Source of the DNA: an uncultured Eubacteriales bacterium
GTDB lineage: Bacteria; Bacillota; Clostridia; Oscillospirales; Acutalibacteraceae
Direction: 5' to 3'
Assembly: GCA_934464585.1 (NCBI GenBank)
Contig: CAKSJY010000002.1
Coordinates: 62,001 to 126,000 of the forward strand
Length of the DNA stretch: 64,000 bases
The notes under the pieces are model-generated. The model did not search any database and was not told the DNA's origin. It saw only the letters and a list, made by a program, of their open reading frames with translations. A program made the translations under genes and the position numbers. Numbering within the stretch: position 1 is the stretch's first letter; each line of letters begins with the position of its first letter. Shown here one piece after another: positions 7,472 through 15,871 of the stretch.

Positions 7472-9295
7472 ATGTATGATTATCAAAATGACAATGAACA
7501 ATTATCAGAGGAAAATGAAGTGGGGACTTTTCCGAATGGCGGAAATATATCTTCAGATTTTAAGCTACATAAGGAAAGTTTGCCACAGTGGGCGGTAGAT
7601 TGGGCAAGAAACAGATTCAATATGGACACTAAAAGTGTTAAATTTTATATAATGGATGGGCAAGAGGCTAACAATTCTGTTGCATTAGCCAGTGGGGATA
7701 ACATTCTTGTTACCTCAGAACTTAAAAATGATGAGACAGTAATTAAACACGAATTAACACATGTATACCAGCAGGCTATCGGTACAGCAACCGAAAGCAA
7801 CGCAGGTGATACTTCTTTAGAAGATGAAGCAGTACAGGTTTCGAAAGAGGGCGAAATTTCACTTGCTAAAAATCAAACTCAAAGCGACAGATATATACTC
7901 CCAAGAGAAAAGACGAATGTAGTTCAATTTTTAGCCATTGAGACTATAATGGGAATAGCAATAGTAGGGGTAGGAATAGCAGCTTGGTTAGGACATAAGG
8001 CATATAATAAATTGAACAATTGGTATAAGGTTAAAAGATTTAAAAAAATTGCAGAAAAAACAGGTGCAGATGAGAGCATTGTTAGAAAGTTATATAATAT
8101 ATTTAGCTGGGACAAGAATATACTTTCTAATAAAAAATCGGAATCATTGAATGAGTTTGAAAGAATATGTAAGGTTGTGGGCGAAAAGCCTGAAATGTTG
8201 GAACAAGTGAGGGAAGATAATAAAAAACTTGAGGTACTTTATGGAGAAACGGGCTATTTGACAACTGAAAAAAACGACGGTAAAAATGGCAAGGAAGATA
8301 CAAAGCTATCGATATATGCTTATCTGATAGAGAATGATTTTAAGGGATTTGGGAAAGAGAATGCTCAAGATCTAAAGGACAATTTTAAGATCCCGTATTT
8401 TAAGTACAGTGAGAACATTGGACGTGGTTGGGATGAGAGACACGAGGCAAGTAGGGTCCGTGACGATAATAGGAAACAGGACGAGATACGAAATGGCTAT
8501 GCAACTTATGCAAAATTATATGTTTTAACTAAAGGTTTTAAGGAAAGATCTATTTCAAATGTGAGAAGTGATGTTGGTACTTTATTTGGAAAATCTTTAT
8601 ACGATATGACATTTGAAGATCAGGAATTGTATACTAAGTTATATAATAATGGACTTCGTGAGGCAAATAGTTTAAAAATTAGATTGTATAAAGAAATGTT
8701 AGTAGATACAAAAGAAGAAAGGGAAGAAGGAGAAGAAAGAAAAAAAGAAGAAAAAGATAGAAAGTGGAGTAAATTATTTATAGAGTTGCTGCTTAAGACG
8801 AAATGCTTTAGCCAATATATAAAATCGGCAGAGGAATTTATACAGATAAGAAGAAATATAGGGAAGTTAAGGAATATTTATCCGTCTCAATCTGAAGATT
8901 GGTTACATTTAAGTAGAGAAATTATAGATAAATTAGATGATACATCTAACTCTAGACTTGATTCTTCAATCACTAATAATTTTAGTCTTATTAAATTCTT
9001 CTCAGAGTTTTCTTTAGCAACGAAACCAGACAGTATCAGGTCTACATTGTTTGAAATAAGAGAGAAGATGCCCGAGGGATCATATAACGAATTTATAGAG
9101 AAACTATACGAGAGGGGTCCTGCTGTAGAGGAGCAGTTTACTGAAAAAAGAGAATTTATTATTAAACAAAGAGAACGTATGAGAAATCTGGATCGTATGA
9201 GTCCTACTTATATGGTTTATTTACGCTCAATTTGGAATTGTCATAGGGAAATATATAAAGCATTTGCATCAAAAGAAGGAGATATAAAGAAGTAA
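7472..9295 (+). CDS. DUF4157 / eCIS-core domain protein, paralogue 1
   Basis: The first of three tandem paralogues, about 607 residues. Residues 35-125 form a DUF4157-like (eCIS core) domain: the conserved lead-in LPQWAVDWARNRF, then SGDNILVTSE, a zincin-type HELTH at 93-97 followed by VYQQ, and LEDEA near 116-120 as a possible third ligand. The conserved part ends near VVQF (150-153). A hydrophobic segment of about 20 residues follows, then a charged, helical region of about 430 residues rich in K, E and R. DUF4157 proteins are known as cargo or toxins of extracellular contractile injection systems and as putative metalloproteases; the cargo role here is inferred. I chose the ATG at 7472 because all three paralogues begin MYDY and the ribosome site GGGATG precedes it. 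There is no signal peptide. Confidence 0.8.
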   Translation: MYDYQNDNEQLSEENEVGTFPNGGNISSDFKLHKESLPQWAVDWARNRFNMDTKSVKFYIMDGQEANNSVALASGDNILVTSELKNDETVIKHELTHVYQQAIGTATESNAGDTSLEDEAVQVSKEGEISLAKNQTQSDRYILPREKTNVVQFLAIETIMGIAIVGVGIAAWLGHKAYNKLNNWYKVKRFKKIAEKTGADESIVRKLYNIFSWDKNILSNKKSESLNEFERICKVVGEKPEMLEQVREDNKKLEVLYGETGYLTTEKNDGKNGKEDTKLSIYAYLIENDFKGFGKENAQDLKDNFKIPYFKYSENIGRGWDERHEASRVRDDNRKQDEIRNGYATYAKLYVLTKGFKERSISNVRSDVGTLFGKSLYDMTFEDQELYTKLYNNGLREANSLKIRLYKEMLVDTKEEREEGEERKKEEKDRKWSKLFIELLLKTKCFSQYIKSAEEFIQIRRNIGKLRNIYPSQSEDWLHLSREIIDKLDDTSNSRLDSSITNNFSLIKFFSEFSLATKPDSIRSTLFEIREKMPEGSYNEFIEKLYERGPAVEEQFTEKREFIIKQRERMRNLDRMSPTYMVYLRSIWNCHREIYKAFASKEGDIKK

Positions 9296-9441
9296 TCGAC
9301 AGGGAATAATTTGGTACTTATGATATTAAATAGAGCAAAGTAAACACATTCCCACTTGGTGCCAATTGTACAATATATCATTAAGCTTATCTGGTGATCC
9401 TAAGAGTGAATCTGTAATTATAAGGTTAAAATATTAAAGAC

Positions 9442-9473
9442 ATCCCTGATAAACAATTGTACTTATTAGGGAT
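9442..9473 (+). terminator. Hairpin after DUF4157 paralogue 1
   Basis: ATCCCTGATAA pairs with TTATTAGGGAT (11 bp, one wobble) around a 10-base loop, followed by TCTTGCTATTT. It lies 147 bases after the stop codon. I see nothing else in the gap 9296-9592. Confidence 0.55.
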
Positions 9474-9592
9474 TCTTGCTATTTACAGATTCATTTTTGA
9501 GGACGTGCATCTAGGTTATAATTGCATATGTAGAGTAAATTTTGAGTAAATGGAAAATAAATATGTTGCGGTAAAAGGGGTTGAAATAAACT

Positions 9593-9721
9593 TTGACTTT
9601 CTGCAGAAAAGAAAGTATAATATACTCTATAAAGAAGAACTTTTAAGATGTATTGTTAAAGAAAATATACTAATCAATCAGGCAAACCAATATTTCTATT
9701 AAAATATGGTGGTGTGTGTTT
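9593..9721 (+). promoter_or_regulatory. Promoter and conserved 5' leader, DUF4157 paralogue 2
   Basis: TTGACT (9593-9598), a 17-base spacer and TATAAT (9616-9621) match the promoter of paralogue 1 almost base for base. The leader of about 100 bases is also nearly identical up to the GGTGG ribosome site and the ATG at 9722. Confidence 0.85.
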
Positions 9722-11434
9722 ATGTATGACTACAAAAAGGATGATGGACAATTATCAGAGAAAAATGAAATAGGGATGTTTGCAGGGGGCGGAAATATAT
9801 ACTCAGATTTTAAGCTACATAAGGAAAGTTTGCCACAGTGGGCGGTAGATTGGGCAAGAAATAGATTTAACATGGACACAAAAAGTGTTAAATTTTATGT
9901 AATGGATGAGCAGGAAGTCGGAGGTTTCTCTGCTGCAGCTAGCGGGAATAACATTCTTGTTACTTCAGAACTCAAAAACGATGAGACAGTAATTAAGCAC
10001 GAGCTAACACATATATATCAGCAAGCTATTGGTGTAGCAACTGAAAGCAATGCAAATGACGCTTCTTTGGAAGATGAAGCAGTGCAAGTTTCCAAAGAAG
10101 GTGAAGTTTCGCTTGCTAAAAATCAAACTCAAAGTGATAGATACATACTTCCAAGAGAAAAAACAAATGTAGTGCAGTTTTCAATTGCTGATGCTATTAT
10201 GACAGCAATAGTAATATCAGGAATGGTTGGTATATCACTACTAACGCCACTTTGGGCAACAATTACTGTTGCTAATCTTATAGTACAAGAAGTGAAGAAA
10301 TCATATAAATGTAAAAAAACTTATAAGAAACTAAGGGGGACAGTAAAATTAGGATTAATAAAAGAGGTGTATGATGACTTCTGCTTTGTTAGTAATCAAT
10401 TTGATAAACCGAGTGGAGATAAGGGATTGACTTGCTTTGAAAGATTATGTAAATTTGCAGAAGAGAATCCAAAAAAAAGATCTCAATTGTCAATGGACAG
10501 CAATAAATTAAATGATCTTTTTAATGATAAAGTAGCTAGATTTTTCACTAGTTCACATAAAAAGGATTGGTTTTTAGAATATGTTGATCTATTATATAAA
10601 GGATTTCCTGGTTTTGATAAAGAACTAAACGAGGCATTATATACTGAGGTTGGTATACCAGATGCTGAGGCTATGTTAAAAGAAAAAAATAAAGAAATTG
10701 GTGATGCTACTAATGAGTTGAAAATGGAGTGGTATATCAAATGTTGGGATGAAGAAAATCAAAAGAAGATGAGGTCACTTTGGTCATTGTATGCGTCAAC
10801 TGGAGGATTTAGGACAAGAAGATTTGAGGGTGCTCACGATTTCCTAGTATCACAGAATAATGAATTTGGTAACGAAGGCGCAAGAACTTTATTTAACTAT
10901 ACAAGTGGCTCATACCAGATAATGATGTATGATTTGTCTATACTATTTGGAAAATCCTTTAAAGAAATGTCGTCTACTGAAATAGATGAGTATAGAGCCT
11001 TATGTGCAAAAGGATTGATTACATTAAATCCTGAAAAACTTTCCGAAACTTATGATGCTTTATTTGATATACGCGGTACCAAGGACAGCAGTAAAAGGGC
11101 CTTTCGATATTTAGCACTTAATACATCGTGCTTTACAGATGAGGCAAAGATGAAGTTGTTTTATGTTATAAGGACAAAATTAAGTGAGAGATTAGGGATA
11201 ACGGGTGGCAAAAAGGAATATGTTTATTTAACTGAATCCTTAGCAGACCATTTTGAATTTATGAAGGATTATAGATGGGAAACTATTGTGATATATGTAA
11301 ATTCTGTAATAAATCAGGATGAAGAGTTAGAAAAATGTAAAAAAGCTAGTGATTGGACGAAAGAAAAAATTGAAAAATTAATCAATGGTACAGTAGAGAA
11401 GGTAAAGTTGGATAACAGTGTCACCTTGGATTAG
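9722..11434 (+). CDS. DUF4157 / eCIS-core domain protein, paralogue 2
   Basis: The second tandem paralogue, about 570 residues. Its first 150 residues closely match paralogue 1: LPQWAVDWARNRF, HELTH at 93-97 followed by IYQQ, LEDEA, and ending at VVQF. A longer hydrophobic stretch follows (about residues 153-185, possibly two helices). The C-terminal region is clearly diverged but keeps landmarks shared with the other two copies, such as FERLCK, YKGFPGF and ILFGKS. This gives a conserved N-terminal module with a fast-changing C-terminal region, as in modular effectors. No signal peptide is present and no immunity-like small gene follows. The longest frame starts at GTG 9716; the ATG at 9722 keeps the common MYDY start. 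Confidence 0.8.
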   Translation: MYDYKKDDGQLSEKNEIGMFAGGGNIYSDFKLHKESLPQWAVDWARNRFNMDTKSVKFYVMDEQEVGGFSAAASGNNILVTSELKNDETVIKHELTHIYQQAIGVATESNANDASLEDEAVQVSKEGEVSLAKNQTQSDRYILPREKTNVVQFSIADAIMTAIVISGMVGISLLTPLWATITVANLIVQEVKKSYKCKKTYKKLRGTVKLGLIKEVYDDFCFVSNQFDKPSGDKGLTCFERLCKFAEENPKKRSQLSMDSNKLNDLFNDKVARFFTSSHKKDWFLEYVDLLYKGFPGFDKELNEALYTEVGIPDAEAMLKEKNKEIGDATNELKMEWYIKCWDEENQKKMRSLWSLYASTGGFRTRRFEGAHDFLVSQNNEFGNEGARTLFNYTSGSYQIMMYDLSILFGKSFKEMSSTEIDEYRALCAKGLITLNPEKLSETYDALFDIRGTKDSSKRAFRYLALNTSCFTDEAKMKLFYVIRTKLSERLGITGGKKEYVYLTESLADHFEFMKDYRWETIVIYVNSVINQDEELEKCKKASDWTKEKIEKLINGTVEKVKLDNSVTLD

Positions 11435-11620
11435 GGTATGATAAAGAGATTTATCGGTAAGTATATAAATGTGAGGATGGTGGTTTATTTCTCAATCTAC
11501 TGATAATTAGGTATATATTTTTAAGTTTGGCTATATGTTGTTGCTTATCAGTAATTTATTTTGTTGAGATCCTTAGATGCCTATGAAGTTGCATACATCA
11601 GATAACTTTCGTAATTAATA

Positions 11621-11661
11621 AAAATGCTACATTTTCTTTGGATAGAAGGATGTAGCATTTT
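11621..11661 (+). terminator. Terminator after DUF4157 paralogue 2
   Basis: AAAATGCTACAT and ATGTAGCATTTT form a perfect 12-bp stem, followed by TGATTTT. The rest of the gap 11435-11781 shows no coding signal that I can support. Confidence 0.7.
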
Positions 11662-11781
11662 GATTTTAAGGTGTCTTTTGGTGCTGGGATGTAAGCGGTA
11701 ATTGCGAAGTGTTTTCGAATAAAAGTAAAATTATTTAAAATATATAGTGGGCTTTTACGGAGCAGTTAAATGAAATAAAAT

Positions 11782-11907
11782 TTGATTTTTTATAAAAAAG
11801 AAAGTATAGTTGCACTAAAAGAAAGACTTTTTGAGATATATTGTTGAAGGAACTATACTAATCAATAAGGCAAACCAATATTTTTATTATAGTATGGGGT
11901 GTTGTTT
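11782..11907 (+). promoter_or_regulatory. Promoter and conserved 5' leader, DUF4157 paralogue 3
   Basis: TTGATT (11782-11787), a 17-base spacer and TATAGT (11805-11810) keep the geometry of the first two copies with weaker boxes. The leader is more diverged just after the -10 box, but conserved again from AGATATATTGTTGAAGG to the GGGG ribosome site. Confidence 0.8.
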
Positions 11908-13596
11908 ATGTATGATTACAAAAAAGATGATGGGCAATTATCAAAGAAGAATGATACAGGGACATTTGCGGGAGGAAACATCTCCTCTGACTTTAAGGTG
12001 CAAAAAGAGAGTTTGCCACAGTGGGCGGTAGACTGGGCAAGAAACAGATTTAATATGGACGCTAAAAATGTTAAATTTTATGTAATGGACGAGCAAGAGG
12101 CTGATGATTCTGTTGCGTTAGCTAGCGGAAATAGTATTTTTGTGACCTCAGATCAAAGAAATGATGAAGAAGTAATTAAGCATGAACTAACACATATATA
12201 TCAGCAAGCTATCGGTACAGCAACTGAAGGCAATGTAGGTGATACTTCTTTGGAAGATGAAGCAATACAATTCTCCAAAGAAGGTGAAGTTTCGCTTGCC
12301 AAACATCAAATCCAAAGCGACAGATATATACTTCCAAGGGAAAAAACGAATGTAGTGCAATATAAGATGAGTGTAGGTGCTATTGCGGGGTTAGTAGTAG
12401 GAGGAATTCTAACATTAGGAATACTTCCACTTGGTATGTGGATTGCTAAAAAAGTAAAGAATAAAAAAATTGCTGAGGAAATAGGTGTATCGGTAGAGAC
12501 TGTTAAAACAGTATATGATGTATTTAGCTGGACAAAAGTTCAAGGTGATTATCCGGAAAGCATAGGAGAACTATGTAAAATAGTGGAAAAACGCGATTAT
12601 GGGACAGATATGTTAGAAAAGGACAGTGAAGATCTTAGAATACTTTATGAGAATTACCACTTTTTTGATATAGGTAATGGTACAAAGGATGTTATTGACC
12701 AGTATACAAAACTTTTATCTAAAGGATTTAATGGTTTTGGTGAGAAGATAAGAAAAGATATAAATAATTATTTCGATCTACTAATAGATCCATTATCAAA
12801 ATCACAACAAAAGAGAAATAAAAATGGAAGCGTGCCGATTATAGGGGATGGTGCAGAACATGCACGGGTGGCTTATGAAAACTACACTGATTTATATATA
12901 GTGGCCGATGATGTTAAAAATAGACCTATTGAAAAGATAGATGAGGATGTCTGTTTCCTATTTGGGCATAAGTTAAAATATGTATCTCGTGAAGAGATGA
13001 TAAAATATAGGTATATATATGATGAATTCCTAAAATATTTTGATAAGACATCAATTAAGTTTATAGACGAAGATATAGAGGATTTGTTTGGATGTGGGTT
13101 AAAAGATATATCTAATAATGGAATGAAGGAGTATAATTCTCCTTTATATCGTAAAATGTTACATAGTCTTTCTGATGGTAGACCAATTAATGACACAGTA
13201 GTACATAAGTTTGCCAGAAACAGAATTTTATTAGCTAAAATTTTGAATATAGGTGGTAAGGACAAATGGTTATTATTAAATGATGTAATTACTGAGAATT
13301 ATAACTATTCTTTTAGATCATGGCCTAAGGAATGGATTAAAGAGGGTGTAAAAATTGCTCTGGAAGAGGATAGTGAGTTAGCTAAAATGCAGAAAGATGG
13401 GAATTGGGACGGGAATCACATTAATAGGATAATTGGGTGCATTGAAGAGATATGTTCTACATGGCAAGAGGAAGAAGTTATGAAAAAGATTAAGGAATCT
13501 TCAAATAATTCTGGAAAAGATGCAACCAAAGGTTCTAAGGCAGGGCCCATTTACCTTTCGGATTTTACAAAAGTTGATAATGGAACAAAAACTTGA
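11908..13596 (+). CDS. DUF4157 / eCIS-core domain protein, paralogue 3
   Basis: The third tandem paralogue, about 562 residues. The N-terminal 150 residues carry the same domain with HELTH (92-96) followed by IYQQ, then LEDEA, and end at VVQY. A glycine-rich hydrophobic helix follows (GAIAGLVVGGILTLGIL, about residues 155-172). The C-terminal region is again diverged. It has ELCK and SKGFNGFGE in the same order as the relatives, and two copies of an LFG-containing motif (FLFGHKL and DLFGCGL) where the other copies have one. The tail is rich in K, S and G. The longest frame starts at GTG 11899; the ATG at 11908 lies 8 bases after GGGG and keeps the family start MYDYKKD. Function is unknown; a contractile-injection cargo role is inferred from the domain. 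Confidence 0.8.
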   Translation: MYDYKKDDGQLSKKNDTGTFAGGNISSDFKVQKESLPQWAVDWARNRFNMDAKNVKFYVMDEQEADDSVALASGNSIFVTSDQRNDEEVIKHELTHIYQQAIGTATEGNVGDTSLEDEAIQFSKEGEVSLAKHQIQSDRYILPREKTNVVQYKMSVGAIAGLVVGGILTLGILPLGMWIAKKVKNKKIAEEIGVSVETVKTVYDVFSWTKVQGDYPESIGELCKIVEKRDYGTDMLEKDSEDLRILYENYHFFDIGNGTKDVIDQYTKLLSKGFNGFGEKIRKDINNYFDLLIDPLSKSQQKRNKNGSVPIIGDGAEHARVAYENYTDLYIVADDVKNRPIEKIDEDVCFLFGHKLKYVSREEMIKYRYIYDEFLKYFDKTSIKFIDEDIEDLFGCGLKDISNNGMKEYNSPLYRKMLHSLSDGRPINDTVVHKFARNRILLAKILNIGGKDKWLLLNDVITENYNYSFRSWPKEWIKEGVKIALEEDSELAKMQKDGNWDGNHINRIIGCIEEICSTWQEEEVMKKIKESSNNSGKDATKGSKAGPIYLSDFTKVDNGTKT

Positions 13597-13664
13597 TATT
13601 AATTGAAAAATAAAAGTAGTTTTATCCTATTAGTTATATACTAAAAATAATAGAGTGATAAAAT

Positions 13665-13708
13665 AAAAAAGAATCCTTAGTAATTTTACTTGCTGAGGAT
13701 TCTTTTTT
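13665..13708 (+). terminator. Bidirectional terminator
   Basis: AAAAAAGAATCCTTAG pairs with CTGAGGATTCTTTTTT, a 16-bp stem with one wobble and a 12-base loop. With T runs on both strands it ends the third DUF4157 gene and the minus-strand ABC operon. Confidence 0.85.
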
Positions 13709-13716
13709 GTTATTTA

Positions 13717-15150
13717 CTACTTATTTCTTCTCTTGATCCATACGATTATTCCTATAGTTATTATAACCAATGGTAATGCCAGGGTTAATACAATGGAAAT
13801 TATAGTAGCTTGATATGATGTGATTCCTAACTCTTGGTTGCTAATACTTTTAGATTCAATTTGGATTCCAGGGTCTTGATCTGTTAACTTATTAAATAAA
13901 CTCAAGAAATATGATGAATTGTTTAATGAACCTCTTGATAGGAATGTACCATCAAATCCTAAAACAGATCCACACACGACAACATTAGAAGCCTTTTCTC
14001 CACTAGTTGTTGATATAGCCATTGCTGGGATAGGACCATTGTTGTCATTACTTGATGGAGTCCAGTTTTCATCTGAGTCTGATGGAATAATTCCTGCTGT
14101 TTCAGAGAACTGCAATAATGTTGTAACTTTAGAATCATCCAAAACTTCAATAGGATGGCAATAGGGAATAGAAACCGGGATATCCTTATTTTTAATTAAA
14201 TTTGAATATTCTGATTGTGTATACTCATTAATAGCGTAAAATGGACTATTTAGTGTTAGTAGATTTTTAGCGTTAGTTTCGTAGACAAGGCCGTCGCCTA
14301 TTTTTATGCCATAATTACTTAAAAACTCATTTAAGTTAGGAGCCTCATTTAGATTAGGGCTTGCAACATATAAAATGTTTTTATTGTTTTCGCCATTTTC
14401 TAAGTATGTGTTCAATTTAGCAATAGCATCTGCATCGTAATCTCTTTTTGGTCCGTATATAATTACCATTTCTGCATCTTGGTTAATATTTTCAGTTAAG
14501 ATTGCTTGTGTGTTTACCTCATAATTGTTATTTTCCAATAATGAAACTAATGCAGAGGAGTCTTCCTCATCAAATCCACTTATTAATGAAACATTTATTT
14601 TTCTATTACTTATTACAGTCATTATAGCATTGCTCATGGCTTGTTCAGCTTGAGATGATGTAATTTGTGTTCCCTGATAGGATGATTCGATGTCAAAGAT
14701 ATCAGTGGCGGTTAATATAGTGTGATTTTCACCGCATCGTACTAATATAGAATTGGTTTGTAAATCCTCTTTAGTGTATTCAGAAAGATAAGTAGGATTT
14801 TCAGTCATGTCTATATATGACAAGGTAATTTTGTCTGAGTTTTGTGCATATTGTTTTAATACCTCATTGGCTTGGGTAAAGTATTCCCCGTTGGCAACAA
14901 ATTTATCTTCCGAGTTTAAAACAATAATTTCAACGTCTTTGTTTAATGAAGACAGGAATTCTTTTGATGTGTCTGTTAGTTTAAAGACTTTATCTCCAGT
15001 TAAGTCGAGATTAAGATCATGAGATTTTCCTAAGGAAGACATACCCATATTTATAAATATTGCAGCAATAATGACTAATATAGTAATAGCTGTTCCGATA
15101 GTTTTATAACGCACACGTGCGTCTTTTAGCATTTTTAATTTCTCTTTCAT
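13717..15150 (-). CDS. GldG-family ABC transporter auxiliary protein
   Basis: This 477-residue protein is the auxiliary subunit of a Gld-type ABC transporter (ABC_transp_aux/GldG family). An N-terminal membrane helix (about residues 19-37) is followed by the family's typical LDLTGDKVFKLTDTS opening. A large extracellular region of about 400 residues contains the Rossmann-like stretch DAEMVIIYGPKRDYDADA. A C-terminal helix ends in KRRNK. It is the last gene of a three-gene unit, 16 bases after the permease. In Bacteroidetes the Gld transporter supports gliding; in Clostridia the substrate is unknown. Nothing here suggests gliding. Confidence 0.82.
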   Translation of the reverse strand: MKEKLKMLKDARVRYKTIGTAITILVIIAAIFINMGMSSLGKSHDLNLDLTGDKVFKLTDTSKEFLSSLNKDVEIIVLNSEDKFVANGEYFTQANEVLKQYAQNSDKITLSYIDMTENPTYLSEYTKEDLQTNSILVRCGENHTILTATDIFDIESSYQGTQITSSQAEQAMSNAIMTVISNRKINVSLISGFDEEDSSALVSLLENNNYEVNTQAILTENINQDAEMVIIYGPKRDYDADAIAKLNTYLENGENNKNILYVASPNLNEAPNLNEFLSNYGIKIGDGLVYETNAKNLLTLNSPFYAINEYTQSEYSNLIKNKDIPVSIPYCHPIEVLDDSKVTTLLQFSETAGIIPSDSDENWTPSSNDNNGPIPAMAISTTSGEKASNVVVCGSVLGFDGTFLSRGSLNNSSYFLSLFNKLTDQDPGIQIESKSISNQELGITSYQATIISIVLTLALPLVIITIGIIVWIKRRNK

Positions 15151-15166
15151 ATTTCAGCACCCTCCT

Positions 15167-15871
15167 TTAGTTAAATCGTCTTTTTTCAAAGATGCGTATT
15201 GTTAAGAATATAAACAGAGCTGAAATGGATAGGAAAAATACTAAATCCACCAAGCTGATAATTCCCATTGTGAAATTATTATAATGGCCTATAAATGAGA
15301 GTTCTTTAATAATATCGGTTATAATAGGTATCTGTATAATACTTGCAATAGAATTTGATAATAACACAAAAAGTCCGACAGCCAAGCCACATATTGCAGC
15401 GATTATCTGGTTTTCAGTTAATGATGATAAAAACATACATATAGCAATCAATGTACTTCCTAATAAATAAAGTCCAATAAAGCTACCAATTATCACAGGC
15501 CATTGAGGCATTGTGAAGAAGGAAATAATTATTCCATATACTAATGTTATAGATATACCTATTAAATACATCAAACAAGCACCTATGTATTTACCAAAAA
15601 CGATAGCGGTTATGCTAATTGGTGCGGTAAGTAGAGCTTGGTCAGTTTTTTGTTTCTTTTCTTCACTTATTAATCTCATTGTTAATATTGGGATTAAAAA
15701 GGCTACTATTGTAAATAAATTAAAAAATACATAGTTTAAACTTGCACTGTTTGAAAAAAGTGAGGTTGCAAAGAAGTAAAACCCACCAAATAAACAAAAT
15801 ACGGCAAGATAAACATAGCCTATTGCTGAAGAAAAGTATGATAATAATTCTTTTTTTATTATTGCTTTCAT
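15167..15871 (-). CDS. ABC-2 type transporter permease (GldF-like)
   Basis: This 234-residue integral membrane protein has about six helices, the size and layout of ABC-2 permeases. It starts MKAIIKKELLSYFSSAIGYVY, the usual cytoplasmic lead-in of the family, and has the conserved polar loop RLISEEKKQKTDQALL before the second helix group. It overlaps the upstream ATPase gene by 4 bases (ATGA) and lies just before the GldG-like gene, so the three products should form one complex. It is expected to sit in the plasma membrane as a homodimer with the ATPase. Confidence 0.85.
   Translation of the reverse strand: MKAIIKKELLSYFSSAIGYVYLAVFCLFGGFYFFATSLFSNSASLNYVFFNLFTIVAFLIPILTMRLISEEKKQKTDQALLTAPISITAIVFGKYIGACLMYLIGISITLVYGIIISFFTMPQWPVIIGSFIGLYLLGSTLIAICMFLSSLTENQIIAAICGLAVGLFVLLSNSIASIIQIPIITDIIKELSFIGHYNNFTMGIISLVDLVFFLSISALFIFLTIRIFEKRRFN

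Noticed and set aside
9550..9702. A 50-codon open frame upstream of DUF4157 paralogue 2, from ATG 9550 to TAA 9702, covering the conserved leader.
   Set aside because: It contains the -35 and -10 boxes of the promoter. In paralogue 1 the frame is shifted by two bases and has no start, and in paralogue 3 it is closed by stops. Most differences between copies would change amino acids, so the leader is conserved as a promoter and RNA, not as a protein.
11831..12031. A 66-codon open frame at the start of DUF4157 paralogue 3.
   Set aside because: It overlaps the true gene in another frame. The MYDY start with the GGGG ribosome site belongs to the frame from 11908.
6996..13708. A genomic island integrated at tRNA-Ser.
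   Set aside because: The DUF4157 triplet lies beside the tRNA gene, but I found no integrase, no direct repeat of the tRNA 3' end at the far side, and no sharp base-composition change.
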